Made by a program: the position numbers and the translations under genes
Part shown: piece after piece, positions 24,416 through 32,738 of the stretch
Numbering within the stretch: position 1 is the stretch's first letter
Layout: each line of letters opens with the position of its first letter
Origin: Marinobacter sp.
Lineage (GTDB): Bacteria; Pseudomonadota; Gammaproteobacteria; Pseudomonadales; Oleiphilaceae
Direction of reading: 5' to 3'
Length of the DNA: 42,720 nucleotides
Assembly: GCA_014762755.1 (NCBI GenBank)
Contig: JABURI010000147.1
Span: 1-42,720, forward strand
The notes under the pieces: generated by a model
The model's input: the letters and a program-made list of their open reading frames with translations, nothing else
Databases searched by the model: none
What the model was told of the DNA's origin: nothing

Positions 24416-25156
24416 ATGCCTAACCATTCATATCCTTATCAGCTCCAGCCCCGGAAGGTGCGTGCGGAGTTCGTCCGCCTTTTCCCCATCTCGTTGTTCG
24501 TGGTGGCGTTTGGTACTGCCTTCGGTCTGGCGGCCATCCAGTCAGGTTTGGCACCGCTGGAAGCCATTCTGATGAGCACCACGGTATTTGCCGGCGCCTC
24601 CCAGTTTGCCGCGCTCGAGCTGTGGGGTAAGGAAGTACCGATTCTGCCCCTCGTTGCCGTTGTATTCGCCATTAACTCCCGTCACCTGCTGATGGGAGCA
24701 TCGCTCTATCCCATGCTGAAGGACGTGTCACCGGGCAAACGCTACAGCTTGCTGCTGTTGCTAACGGACGCCAACTGGGCAGTCTCGGCCCAGGAATACC
24801 AGAATGGCCGCCGTAACCTGGAGGTCATCCTCGGTGGCGGACTGGTGCTCTGGCTGGCCTGGATTTTCGGCACCTGGCTGGGCGTCTATTTCGGGGGGCT
24901 GCTGCAGAACCCCAAGAACCTGGGATTGGACATGGTGCTCGGCTGTTTCCTGCTGTCGATGGCGCTGGGAGGAAAGAAATCTCCCCGGGTTCTCGTGTCC
25001 TGGGCCGTGGCTGCGGTCGCTTCGCTGGCCGCCTGGAAATGGTTGCCCCCGAACACCCATGTGGTGACCGGTGCCCTGGCAGGGGGGCTTATCGGTTATT
25101 TCTGGCTAGACAAGAAACCCGCCGGGCAGGCGTCACAGGAGGCGGAGCAATCATGA
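24416..25156 (+). CDS. azlC: AzlC family branched-chain amino acid exporter, large subunit
   Basis: This 246-residue inner-membrane protein has about six hydrophobic helices. AzlC/AzlD (YgaZH-like) exports branched-chain amino acids or their analogues. Family features are the FGLAAIQSGLAPLEAILMS and FAGASQFAALELW segments and the SRHLLMGASLYPML loop. The ATG at 24416 is the first in frame after a TAG stop 12 bp upstream; its SD is poor. It overlaps azlD (ATGA), the typical exporter pairing. The neighbourhood with leucine dehydrogenase fits a branched-chain theme, though the genes are divergent. Confidence 0.9.
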   Translation: MPNHSYPYQLQPRKVRAEFVRLFPISLFVVAFGTAFGLAAIQSGLAPLEAILMSTTVFAGASQFAALELWGKEVPILPLVAVVFAINSRHLLMGASLYPMLKDVSPGKRYSLLLLLTDANWAVSAQEYQNGRRNLEVILGGGLVLWLAWIFGTWLGVYFGGLLQNPKNLGLDMVLGCFLLSMALGGKKSPRVLVSWAVAAVASLAAWKWLPPNTHVVTGALAGGLIGYFWLDKKPAGQASQEAEQS

Positions 25157-25464
25157 CTATCACTGCAACAGAACTCGGTGTGGTGCTGCTGATTGCCATC
25201 ATGACGGTCGTCACTCTGCTGACCCGCTTTGGCGGCGTCTTTGCCATGTCCTTCGTGCGTATCAGTCCGCGGATCGAGAGCTTTATCAACACCATGGCAA
25301 GCTCGGTGCTGATTGCGATCATTGTTCCCATGGCCTTCAGCGGCGATGCCGGGGCCATCGCAGCGCTTTCAGTGACTGCCGTCACCATGCTGCTACTCCA
25401 GAAGCCCTTGCCCGCCATCGCCGCCGGCATTGCTTCCGCTGCCCTGGTCCGCTACCTGTTCTGA
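25153..25464 (+). CDS. azlD: AzlD family branched-chain amino acid transport small subunit
   Basis: This 103-residue protein has three to four hydrophobic helices and pairs with AzlC. It contains the conserved LLTRFGGVFAM and FINTMASSVLIAIIVPMAF segments. The ATG overlaps the azlC stop in ATGA, so translation is coupled. Its last 72 bp lie over the 3' end of the DUF3750 gene on the opposite strand, an unusually long tail-to-tail overlap. Confidence 0.9.
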   Translation: MTITATELGVVLLIAIMTVVTLLTRFGGVFAMSFVRISPRIESFINTMASSVLIAIIVPMAFSGDAGAIAALSVTAVTMLLLQKPLPAIAAGIASAALVRYLF

Positions 25465-26229
25465 AACCTCTCCGGCCATGGGGTTCGGATTTCTCAGGGC
25501 CAGCTCGCCGATCCCCGGTAACTTGATGCCGAGGGCGAGGGGGTTGACGCCCAGGGACAGGCCGAGCACGTTCAGCTCCAGCCCTTCGCGAACGCCTGCC
25601 AGCACGCCGAAGTAGCCGCCCAGGGAGAACTGGTAGCCGGCGCCACCGGGAACCTCCGCGACAACCCCGTTGCCGAGGTAGTCCTTGCCAATGGCATGGT
25701 TGGGTAAGGCGACGTTCAGTCCGGGCACCTGCCGGATCACCCAGGCCGTGAAGGTGTTGCTGTTCGGCCCGGGCCAGGCTTCATACTCGGTGGGGTAGGG
25801 GTAGTCCTCGACCGCCTGGTAGATCTGTGGAATCAGCGCCGCCGCCTGTTTGCCCCGGATATCGGCATAGAGCTCCGGTTCTGCACCGTACCACCGTCGG
25901 TCGGGCAGGGACGGGCGCGAGTTCACCACGTACCGGCGCCAGCCGGTGACTTCGTGAACCCGGTACTGGCTGGCGCCGGCCTCCTTGGTCGCGATCCAGG
26001 TGTGCACTGCAAAATAGCCCCTCCAGCTCCAGGCACGGGCCCCGTATACCTGCACGATGGCGCCTTCGTACTGCTCGGGTTTCGGGGCGATATTGGCGCT
26101 GTCCCGACTGGCGGTCTGCCAGCTTTCCGCACCCTGCAGCGTTCCGCTGGCTGCCATCAGCACCGGTCCTGCCAGCAAGGTCAGCAGGCTCGCGAAAATC
26201 CAGGCTGCACTGTATTTCAGTTTTCTCAT
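25393..26229 (-). CDS. DUF3750 domain protein, exported or membrane-anchored
   Basis: This 278-residue protein has a signal peptide or anchor (about 1-28). A conserved mid-region contains YGARAWSWRGYFAVHTWIATK (61-81) and a WPGPNSNTF motif. The C-terminal half is glycine-rich (VPGGAGYQFSLGGYFGVLAG). The DUF3750 call rests on these motifs; no function is known to me. The ATG at 26229 is chosen because GGAG lies about 9 nt upstream; an ATG three codons earlier (26238) sits too close to it. Its 3' end overlaps azlD by 72 bp. Confidence 0.78.
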   Translation of the reverse strand: MRKLKYSAAWIFASLLTLLAGPVLMAASGTLQGAESWQTASRDSANIAPKPEQYEGAIVQVYGARAWSWRGYFAVHTWIATKEAGASQYRVHEVTGWRRYVVNSRPSLPDRRWYGAEPELYADIRGKQAAALIPQIYQAVEDYPYPTEYEAWPGPNSNTFTAWVIRQVPGLNVALPNHAIGKDYLGNGVVAEVPGGAGYQFSLGGYFGVLAGVREGLELNVLGLSLGVNPLALGIKLPGIGELALRNPNPMAGEVSEQVADQGSGSNAGGDGGQGLLE

Positions 26230-26284
26230 ACGAGTCATTCTCCGGCCGTCATTTGCTGGCCTCGGGCTTGTCTTCTAATCTCAA

Positions 26285-26303
26285 AGTACATCGTTTATGT
26301 ACT
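26285..26303 (+). promoter_or_regulatory. Inverted repeat upstream of the dodecin gene
   Basis: AGTACAT and ATGTACT form a perfect 7-bp inverted repeat with a 5-bp spacer. It ends one base before the SD GGGAG and 13 bp before the dodecin ATG. It may be an operator, or a hairpin in the leader that masks the SD. No regulator is assigned. Confidence 0.4.
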
Positions 26304-26315
26304 GGGAGATAGCCA

Positions 26316-26531
26316 ATGTCCGATCACCATGTCTACAAAAAAGTGGAAATTGTCGGTTCCTCGAAGAAGAGCATCGAGGATGCCATCGAGAACGCCCTGA
26401 CCGAGTGCGGCAAGACCATTCGCAATATGGAGTGGTTTGAGGTGACGGAAACCCGGGGCCACATCGTGGATGGGAAGGTCGGGCATTACCAGGTGGCGCT
26501 GAAGATCGGCTTTCGGATTGCCGGAAGCTGA
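26316..26531 (+). CDS. Dodecin family flavin-binding protein
   Basis: This 71-residue protein is a typical dodecin, which forms a hollow dodecamer that stores flavin. Trp40 and Gln59 match the tryptophan and glutamine that sandwich and contact the isoalloxazine ring in characterised dodecins. The segment KKVEIVGSSKKSIEDAIENAL and the GHYQVALKIGF strand are family landmarks. It has a good SD (GGGAGAT). It lies 55 bp before pncA on the same strand and may be co-transcribed. Confidence 0.92.
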   Translation: MSDHHVYKKVEIVGSSKKSIEDAIENALTECGKTIRNMEWFEVTETRGHIVDGKVGHYQVALKIGFRIAGS

Positions 26532-26586
26532 GACCTTCCCGCATTGCCCGCAATCATTTCAGTGAGCGTGGCAGGAGGTGAGTGAT

Positions 26587-27135
26587 ATGGCCGCTGCAAA
26601 CACAGCCCTGTTATTGGTGGATATCCAGAATGACTTCTGTGAAGGCGGTTCATTGGCCGTAGAGGGCGCCAGTAACATCCTCCCGGTCGTCAACCGGATG
26701 ATCGCGGAGGCAGAACAGCGTCACCAGCTGATCGTAGCCAGCCGGGACTGGCATACCGTGGACCATTGCAGTTTCCAGGACCGAGGCGGGCCCTGGCCTC
26801 CACACTGCATTCAGGACACCCGCGGTGCTGCCTTTCATCCGGACATGGCGTTGCCGGACACTGCTGTCCGGGTCAGCAAAGGCACGGCGTTCGATACCGA
26901 TGCCTATTCCGCCTTTGACGGAACCCAGCTTGAGAGCTTCCTGAGGCGCCACGAGATCTCCACTCTCAGGGTCGCCGGCCTGGCGCTGGATGTTTGCGTT
27001 CGGGCGACGGTGCTCGATGCGCTGAAACACGGCTTTCAGGTGGAACTGGTCGGCGATGGCTGCAGGGCTGTTGACCAGAGCAAGGCGCCGGAGGTCCTGG
27101 AGGAGCTGCGGGCTGCCGGCGCGACTATTTCATGA
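26587..27135 (+). CDS. pncA: Nicotinamidase
   Basis: This 182-residue cysteine hydrolase converts nicotinamide to nicotinate for NAD salvage. The catalytic triad is visible: Asp12 in VDIQNDF, Lys98 in SKGTAF and Cys137 in ALDVCV. Asp54 and His56 (SRDWH) and His60 form the metal site region. The ATG at 26587 sits 8 nt after AGGAGG; the upstream GTG at 26578 falls inside that SD and is rejected. The ATGA overlap with pncB couples the two steps. Confidence 0.95.
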   Translation: MAAANTALLLVDIQNDFCEGGSLAVEGASNILPVVNRMIAEAEQRHQLIVASRDWHTVDHCSFQDRGGPWPPHCIQDTRGAAFHPDMALPDTAVRVSKGTAFDTDAYSAFDGTQLESFLRRHEISTLRVAGLALDVCVRATVLDALKHGFQVELVGDGCRAVDQSKAPEVLEELRAAGATIS

Positions 27136-28490
27136 CCCCGGGAGGCCCGCCATTGATTCGGGAACAGGATCTGCCCCTGCTGGTTGATCTTTACGAGCTG
27201 GCCATGGCCCAGGCCTACTGGTCCGAGGGTATGCATGAGCGGGCCGTATTCAGTCTGTTTTTCCGGGACATGCCCGAGCACCGTAACTTTGTGCTTGCCT
27301 GTGGCCAGAGGAATATCTGTGAGGTGCTGGAAAACCTCAGGTTTACCGATGAGCACATTTCACGGCTGCGCCAGATGAACCGGTTTCAGGAGGGATTTCT
27401 GGAATGGTTGAGGGGCTTTCGATTCACCGGCACCGTGCGGGCGGTGCCCGAGGGCACGCCGGTGTTTCCCCAGGAACCCCTGCTTGAAATCGAGGCACCC
27501 ATCGCCGAGGCGCAGTTGCTGGAAAGCCTGGTCATGAATTATGTCCACCTGGAGTCCGTGCTGGCCTCAAAGGCGGTCCGCGTGGCATTGGCGGCCCGGG
27601 GCCGTTCGGTGGCGGATTTCGGATTACGTCGGATGCACGGAGTGGATGCGGGGCACCGGAGTGTCCGGGCCTACCGACTGGCAGGGTTGTCGGCTACCAG
27701 CAACGTGCTGGCGGGGCTGGATTTCGGTCTGGAAGTTACCGGGACCATGGCCCACAGTTTTGTGCAGGCCTATCCGGTGGAGCTGGAGGCTTTCAAGGTC
27801 TACGCGACGCTCTACCCCGGCACGACATTGCTGGTGGACACCTACGACAGCCGGCGGGCGGTCCGTCGCATTGTCGAGTGGCTGAAGAATGATCCCGATG
27901 CCCGCGTCGGAGCGATCCGGCTGGATTCCGGGGACCTGGGCGCCGAAGCCAGGGACTGCCGCAAAATCCTGGATGATGCCGGGTACCCGGGTATCAAAAT
28001 TGTCGCCAGCGGTGGCCTCGATGAATACGGTATTGCCCGGCTAGTGGAGGAGGGCGCCCCCATTGACGCCTTCGGGGTGGGTACTTCCATTGGCGTCGCG
28101 GTGGATTCCCCCTCTCTGGAGCTGGCCTATAAACTCACCCAATATGCCGGTGAACCGAAGATGAAAAGCTCGTCGGGCAAGGTGTCCTTTCCCGGCGCCA
28201 AGCAGGTTTTCCGGCAGTTCGACAGCAGCGGGCGGGTGAGCTGCGATACGGTGGGCCTGAGCCATGAGCAGCTCGATGGCGAGCCGCTGCTGGATGTGAT
28301 CATGACGGATGGCCGGATTGTTGACGGTGCCATACCGCCGCTTGATGAACAGGTGCGGCAGGCCGGTGCCCGGATGCGGGCCTTGCCAGAGCAGCTGCTC
28401 GGCATCGAGCCCGCCGAACCACTGACGGTGATCATCAGCGACGAACTCCGGGAGCTCCAGAAAGAGACCTTTGCGAGAGTGTCGGTATAA
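27132..28490 (+). CDS. pncB: Nicotinate phosphoribosyltransferase
   Basis: This 452-residue enzyme joins nicotinate to PRPP with ATP, making nicotinate mononucleotide. His208 in GTMAHSFVQ is the position phosphorylated in the family. Also present are the PRPP-binding region RMHGVDAGHRSVRAYRLAG (168-186), LDSGDLG and FGVGTSIG. The start overlaps pncA (ATGA). With pncA it completes a two-step nicotinamide salvage unit, which could recycle the nicotinamide released by the sirtuin elsewhere in the window. Confidence 0.95.
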   Translation: MTPGGPPLIREQDLPLLVDLYELAMAQAYWSEGMHERAVFSLFFRDMPEHRNFVLACGQRNICEVLENLRFTDEHISRLRQMNRFQEGFLEWLRGFRFTGTVRAVPEGTPVFPQEPLLEIEAPIAEAQLLESLVMNYVHLESVLASKAVRVALAARGRSVADFGLRRMHGVDAGHRSVRAYRLAGLSATSNVLAGLDFGLEVTGTMAHSFVQAYPVELEAFKVYATLYPGTTLLVDTYDSRRAVRRIVEWLKNDPDARVGAIRLDSGDLGAEARDCRKILDDAGYPGIKIVASGGLDEYGIARLVEEGAPIDAFGVGTSIGVAVDSPSLELAYKLTQYAGEPKMKSSSGKVSFPGAKQVFRQFDSSGRVSCDTVGLSHEQLDGEPLLDVIMTDGRIVDGAIPPLDEQVRQAGARMRALPEQLLGIEPAEPLTVIISDELRELQKETFARVSV

Positions 28491-28501
28491 GGCCTCACGC
28501 T

Positions 28502-29167
28502 TTAGCCGTTGTTCAGGGTCCGTTTGCGAATAACCTGTACCAGCTGGGTCATCAGTTCCCGTGCCTCGTGATCGTGGAGGGCGCTGCATTTGTCCCGCAT
28601 CACGCGGCGATCGTGGTCGGACGCGTGGCCGCCCGCATCCTTCAAATCATCCAGGTACTGGCACGCGGTCAGGTGGGCCTTGATCTCGGTGTCTATCAGC
28701 TGGGTGATCAGGTGCTCGGCGGTATCGCAGCAGAAGGGGCGGTTGTGGTTGAGGCGTGCCCTGGCGTCCAGGGCTGCGTTGCGGGCGTCGAGCCGCAGTT
28801 CGCCCGGCGGGTCTCCGGCTTCCACCGCCCGCAGGAAGGTCCCAACCCGGTCGTACAAGTGCCAGACCTGGGGCCAGAGTCTGTCATAAGCGGCCTTCTC
28901 GGTCCGGTAGCGGGCGTCGCTATTCGGGGTTGCGTTGTTGTCGGTCAGTACTGGCGGCTCGCCGTCGAAACCGGTCACCCTCAGCTCGTCCACCTCCCGC
29001 CAGAGGGTGGAGGTTTTCTCCTCCAGCAACTCCAGCCTGTCCTCATAGATCCGCCGGGTGCGCCCCGCCTGGATGGCTGCGAGCAGGGCAATGAGCAGTG
29101 CGGTCACAGCGACAATCATCAGGCTGCTTGGTGAGAGTAGAATTTCAGACAGGAGCTCGCTAACCAT
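28502..29167 (-). CDS. Membrane-anchored coiled-coil protein of unknown function
   Basis: This 221-residue protein has one N-terminal transmembrane helix (about 14-34) followed by a short basic stretch and a coiled coil (about 38-62, YEDRLELLEEKTSTLWREVDEL). The rest is helical and soluble with a conserved-looking YDRLWPQVWHLYDRVGTFLRAV segment. I do not recognise the family. The ATG at 29167 has GGGAAGC upstream. It converges with pncB, 11 bp apart. A cytoplasmic tail, or a periplasmic one, cannot be decided by eye. Confidence 0.75.
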   Translation of the reverse strand: MVSELLSEILLSPSSLMIVAVTALLIALLAAIQAGRTRRIYEDRLELLEEKTSTLWREVDELRVTGFDGEPPVLTDNNATPNSDARYRTEKAAYDRLWPQVWHLYDRVGTFLRAVEAGDPPGELRLDARNAALDARARLNHNRPFCCDTAEHLITQLIDTEIKAHLTACQYLDDLKDAGGHASDHDRRVMRDKCSALHDHEARELMTQLVQVIRKRTLNNG

Positions 29168-29222
29168 GGCAGTGCTTCCCGTTCAGACCCGAAAGTTGAT
29201 TTGGTTCACACCAGTATAGAAG

Positions 29223-30383
29223 TTATTTCCCATCCTGTTGGCGATACGGCAGCAGGGTTTGCGCCTCCTGGTAGTAGGCCTCCACCTGGACGGCTTCGTC
29301 TTCGGTGAATTCCCGAATGGCGTCCCGGAAGCCCGGATGGGCGATGCCATGCCAGGAGTGGGTCAGGGTCGGTTCGAAACCCCGCACCAGCTTGTGCTCG
29401 CCCTGGGCGCCGGCGTCAAAACGCTTGAGCCCGAGTTCTATGGCCAGCTCGATGCCCTGGTAGTAGCAGGTTTCGAAATGCAGGTGGTTGTACTCTTCCA
29501 GGCAGCCCCAGTAGCGGCCATACAGGGTGTCCGCCCCATTGAGGAACAACGCACCGGCAATCATCTGGCCTTCCCGCACGGCCATGATGATGTGGAGATG
29601 TTCCGGCAGGCGCTCGCGCAGCAGGGTAAAGAAAGTTTTGTTCAGGTAAGGTCGTTGGCCACGCTTGAGATAAGTGGCCTGGTAGAACACGTAAAAGGCA
29701 TTCAGCACGTGGTCGGGAATGTCCGCTCCTGAAAAGCGTTCGAAGCGGATGTCCTGCTCGGCCACCTGGCGCCGTTCCTTACGGATGGATTTGCGTTTGC
29801 GGGAGGTGAGTTCGGCCAGGAAGTCCTCAAACCCGGCATAGCCCCGGTTGTGCCAGTGGAACTGGCAGCCAATCCGGTGCAGCTGGTCCGGATGGCTCAG
29901 CAACGACTGATCACGGTCATCGGGGAAAAGCAGATGCCAGGAATGAGCCCCGAGCTGACCGATCAGCCCGTCCAGTAATTCCGCCAGGGTACCGCCCGAC
30001 AGGTTGGCTCTGAGGCTGTCCTCGAGTAGCAGGCGGGGTCCCCGGGACGGGGTAAAGGGCACAGCAATCAGTAACTTCGGGTAGTAGTCCAGGCCATAAC
30101 GCTGATAGGCATCCGCCCAGGCCCAGTCGAACACATATTCACCCATGGAATGGCTTTTGAGGTAGCCGGGGGCAACGCCGACGATGGCGCCGCCCTGCCG
30201 GAACACCAGGTGGCAGGGTTGCCAGCCGGTTTCGGCGGTGGTGCAGCCGGATTCTTCCAGGCTCCGAAAGAATTCATAGCGCAGGAACGGATTGGTGCGA
30301 CCTGCCAGGCGTTCCCAGTCTTCCACGGGAATCTCGGTGATGCTTGTGCAGGTCTGCAGGGTCAGGGGTGCGGGTTTGGTCAT
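29223..30383 (-). CDS. GNAT-like acyltransferase, peptidogalycan-biosynthesis/DUF482 type
   Basis: This 386-residue protein belongs to the FemAB-like/GNAT group often annotated as peptidogalycan biosynthesis or DUF482. Landmarks are NPFLRYEFFRSLEESGCTT near the N-terminus, LTSRKRKSIRKERRQV (about 198-213), the acyltransferase core GALFLNGADTLYGRYWGC and the terminal EGEHKLVRGFEPT pattern (visible as AQGEHKLVRGFEPTLTHSWH). The substrate is not known. The ATG at 30383 is preferred over one at 30419, which lacks an SD, although the signal at 30383 is also weak. It is transcribed divergently from the two-component pair. Confidence 0.82.
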   Translation of the reverse strand: MTKPAPLTLQTCTSITEIPVEDWERLAGRTNPFLRYEFFRSLEESGCTTAETGWQPCHLVFRQGGAIVGVAPGYLKSHSMGEYVFDWAWADAYQRYGLDYYPKLLIAVPFTPSRGPRLLLEDSLRANLSGGTLAELLDGLIGQLGAHSWHLLFPDDRDQSLLSHPDQLHRIGCQFHWHNRGYAGFEDFLAELTSRKRKSIRKERRQVAEQDIRFERFSGADIPDHVLNAFYVFYQATYLKRGQRPYLNKTFFTLLRERLPEHLHIIMAVREGQMIAGALFLNGADTLYGRYWGCLEEYNHLHFETCYYQGIELAIELGLKRFDAGAQGEHKLVRGFEPTLTHSWHGIAHPGFRDAIREFTEDEAVQVEAYYQEAQTLLPYRQQDGK

Positions 30384-30501
30384 GGCTCGAATAAATTCTT
30401 GACGCGTACCCGATACCATACGCCAGAACCGGTCGAATGATCACTTTTGTCGGCGCAGTTCCGGTCTGTAAAGGTTGTGCAAAAGAACAGCATGCAAATC
30501 A

Positions 30502-30519
30502 GTGCCGTGCGGTGCCGTG
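30502..30519 (+). promoter_or_regulatory. Direct repeat upstream of the response regulator gene
   Basis: GTGCCGTG occurs twice with 10-bp periodicity (30502-30509 and 30512-30519). Tandem half-sites spaced one helical turn apart are how OmpR/PhoB-class regulators bind. It lies 35-52 bp before the ATG at 30554, so autoregulation is a reasonable inference. Confidence 0.35.
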
Positions 30520-30553
30520 TTAGACTTCAGGCAGCTCAGTGGGAGGTGCGCGA

Positions 30554-31240
30554 ATGCAGAACAGGGTTTTGCTGGTTGAAGACGACGAGGAGCTGAGAGA
30601 ACTTCTCGCCCGTTATCTGACCAATCAGGGATTTACCGTGCGAGAGGCCGCCAATGGCCGCGACGGCCTCGCTTTGGCCCTTGGTCAGGATTGCGACATC
30701 GTGGTGCTGGATATCATGCTGCCGGACATCAGCGGGCTCGATGTATTGCGGGAGCTGCGGGCTGAGACCCATCTGCCGGTGGTGTTGCTTACCGCCCGTG
30801 GGGATGAGACCGATCGCATTGTCGGTTTCGAGGTCGGCGCCGATGACTACATTCCCAAGCCCTGTAACCCGAGGGAACTGGTGGCCCGGCTGCAGGCCCT
30901 GCTCAGGCGCATTGCCTGGGACCAGAAAGCCGAGGTGAATGACAACCGGGAATATGGCGATCTGAGGGTCGAGCGGGCCCACCGTCGAATTTACCAGAAC
31001 GACCAGCCGCTCGATCTGACGGCTACGGAATATGAGGTGCTACAGGTCCTGCTGGCCCATGCCGGCAGTGTGGTGCGCAAGACCGATCTCATGCAGTGGG
31101 CCCTTGGCCGTCGTCTTGAAGCCTATGACCGGACGCTCGACATGCACATCAGCAATCTTCGTAAGAAACTGGGCAATGACGATCCACCCCGGATCGAGAC
31201 TGTGCGCGGGCTCGGCTACAGCTACCGGGTGCCTGTGTGA
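30554..31240 (+). CDS. OmpR-family response regulator, CpxR-like
   Basis: This 228-residue regulator has a receiver domain with the acidic pair Glu9/Asp10-11, phosphoacceptor Asp53 in VLDIMLPD, Thr80 and Lys102. It is followed by a winged-helix DNA-binding domain (LTATEYEVLQVLLAH ... VRGLGYSYRV). The ATG at 30554 is favoured because GGGAGG precedes it; the GTG at 30539 overlaps the SD. It overlaps the kinase gene by GTGA, so the two are coupled. CpxR-like is a best guess by similarity of the receiver; the stimulus is unknown. Confidence 0.92.
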   Translation: MQNRVLLVEDDEELRELLARYLTNQGFTVREAANGRDGLALALGQDCDIVVLDIMLPDISGLDVLRELRAETHLPVVLLTARGDETDRIVGFEVGADDYIPKPCNPRELVARLQALLRRIAWDQKAEVNDNREYGDLRVERAHRRIYQNDQPLDLTATEYEVLQVLLAHAGSVVRKTDLMQWALGRRLEAYDRTLDMHISNLRKKLGNDDPPRIETVRGLGYSYRVPV

Positions 31241-32556
31241 AGAAGCCGAGAATGTTTCCGTTGTTCTGGCGGATTTTCCTGTCGATCTGGCTTGCCATGG
31301 CGGTCACCGTCGTGGCCAGCAATCTGGCCACCCGCTTCCTGCTGGATCGGGAGCGGCAGGCCATTGAACGGCAGGTCGGCCTTCGGGGCCTGGGTATGGA
31401 AGCCATCGACATCCGGGAGCGTGAGGGGAGAGGGGATGCCTGGCGTTTCCTGCGCAGCCAGGGCGATCGTCTGGATCTGCATCTGATACTGTTCGAGCGG
31501 GATGAGGAGGACGACCGCCTGCCCGAACCGATCCGGGAACGGATGCGGTCGAGCTGGAATCCCCAGAAGCCGGCGGTGATTGATGTCACGGACGAATACC
31601 GGCTGGTGGCCTGGCCCAGGCTCAGTGGTGAAGGTTGGCTGGAACCCGGCTTCTTCAAGTTCATGGAGTTCGTCCTCGCTGCCGTAATGATCACGCTGGC
31701 GTGCTGGTGGATTGCGAGGCTGGTGTCACGCCCGCTCAAGCACATGGAGACCACGGCGCAGGCCATCGCCGCGGGCAAGAATTCCCTGCGGGTGAATGAT
31801 GAGATTGCCCGTCGTCGCGACGAAGTGGGCCAGCTGGCGACTGCATTCAATGCCATGACCGATCAGTTGTGTAACCTGCTGGATCGCCAGACCCAGCTGC
31901 TCCGGGACATCTCCCACGACCTGCGTACGCCCCTGGCCCGTCAGCGGGTGGCCATCGAGCTGGCCAGTGAGAGCGGTGCGGATGCGCCGCTGATGGCCAG
32001 CATCCTGCGTCAGAATGAGCGCCTGGAAGCGATGACGGGGCAGATCCTGACCTTGTATCGGATCACCGAGCAGGGCGAGGAAATTGACCGGTTACCGGTG
32101 GAGCCGCTGCCCTTGGTAAACCGCGTTCTGGAAGATGCTGCCGACTATGCCAGGCACCAGCAGGTGGACTGCAAAGTTGTCGCAGCTCCCGACGTTGCCA
32201 ATGTCCGGGTGCTTGGCGATGCGGGATTGCTGCAACGGGCGGTCGACAATATCCTGCAGAATGCGGTGGATCACACACCCGGGGGCAAGGCGGTTCACCT
32301 GAACCTTTCGCGGTCTGCAAAACAAATGATTCTGGACGTTCGGGATGAAGGGCCGGGCGTACCGGAGGAAATGATGGGCCAGTTGTTCGAACCGTTCTTC
32401 CGGGCCGACAAATCCCGGGGTGGCAAGGGCTGGGGACTGGGTCTGGCCATTGCCCGCGACATTGTGGCCGCCCACGATGGTACCATCACTGCCAGTAACA
32501 GTGCCGAGGGGGGGCTAAGAGTGACGATCTGCCTTCCGGTTTCTACGACCGGATAA
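31237..32556 (+). CDS. Sensor histidine kinase, CpxA-like
   Basis: This 439-residue membrane kinase begins with GTG in the GTGA overlap. TM1 is about 7-29 and TM2 about 142-162, enclosing a roughly 110-residue periplasmic sensor region rich in charge. A HAMP domain follows, then the H-box with His227 in DISHDLRTPLARQ. The ATPase domain shows NILQNAVDHTPGG, DEGPGVPEE and GKGWGLGLAIARDI. It phosphorylates its neighbour regulator. An envelope-stress function is suggested by CpxA likeness only. Its final 42 bp overlap an antisense 70-residue ORF. Confidence 0.93.
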   Translation: MKKPRMFPLFWRIFLSIWLAMAVTVVASNLATRFLLDRERQAIERQVGLRGLGMEAIDIREREGRGDAWRFLRSQGDRLDLHLILFERDEEDDRLPEPIRERMRSSWNPQKPAVIDVTDEYRLVAWPRLSGEGWLEPGFFKFMEFVLAAVMITLACWWIARLVSRPLKHMETTAQAIAAGKNSLRVNDEIARRRDEVGQLATAFNAMTDQLCNLLDRQTQLLRDISHDLRTPLARQRVAIELASESGADAPLMASILRQNERLEAMTGQILTLYRITEQGEEIDRLPVEPLPLVNRVLEDAADYARHQQVDCKVVAAPDVANVRVLGDAGLLQRAVDNILQNAVDHTPGGKAVHLNLSRSAKQMILDVRDEGPGVPEEMMGQLFEPFFRADKSRGGKGWGLGLAIARDIVAAHDGTITASNSAEGGLRVTICLPVSTTG

Positions 32557-32727
32557 TGGACGTTGAGCCTCTGGTAGCTCCTCGTCTTCGGGTTTGAGCG
32601 CAGCGGCACCCGAGAAGTCGATGCCTTCCTGCAGTTCGTCCTCGTCAAAACGGATACCACAGGCGGCCTTGCGGATTTTTGCGGGCTTGGCGGTACCCGG
32701 CGCGTTTGTTTCGTCGTCGTTTGTCAC
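32515..32727 (-). CDS. Small acidic protein of unknown function (70 residues)
   Basis: The frame starts with GTG at 32727, 7 nt after GGAG, and ends inside the histidine kinase gene (42-bp antisense overlap). The protein (MTNDDETNAPGTAKPAKIRKAACGIRFDEDEL) is rich in Asp/Glu and ends in a basic RRNRKADRHS tail. It has no signal or membrane segment. Its CGIRFDEDELQEGIDFSGAAAL core looks conserved in type, but I do not know the family. It diverges from yigZ, whose ATG is only 12 bp away. Confidence 0.65.
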   Translation of the reverse strand: MTNDDETNAPGTAKPAKIRKAACGIRFDEDELQEGIDFSGAAALKPEDEELPEAQRPLSGRRNRKADRHS

Positions 32728-32738
32728 AGGTTTTCTCC

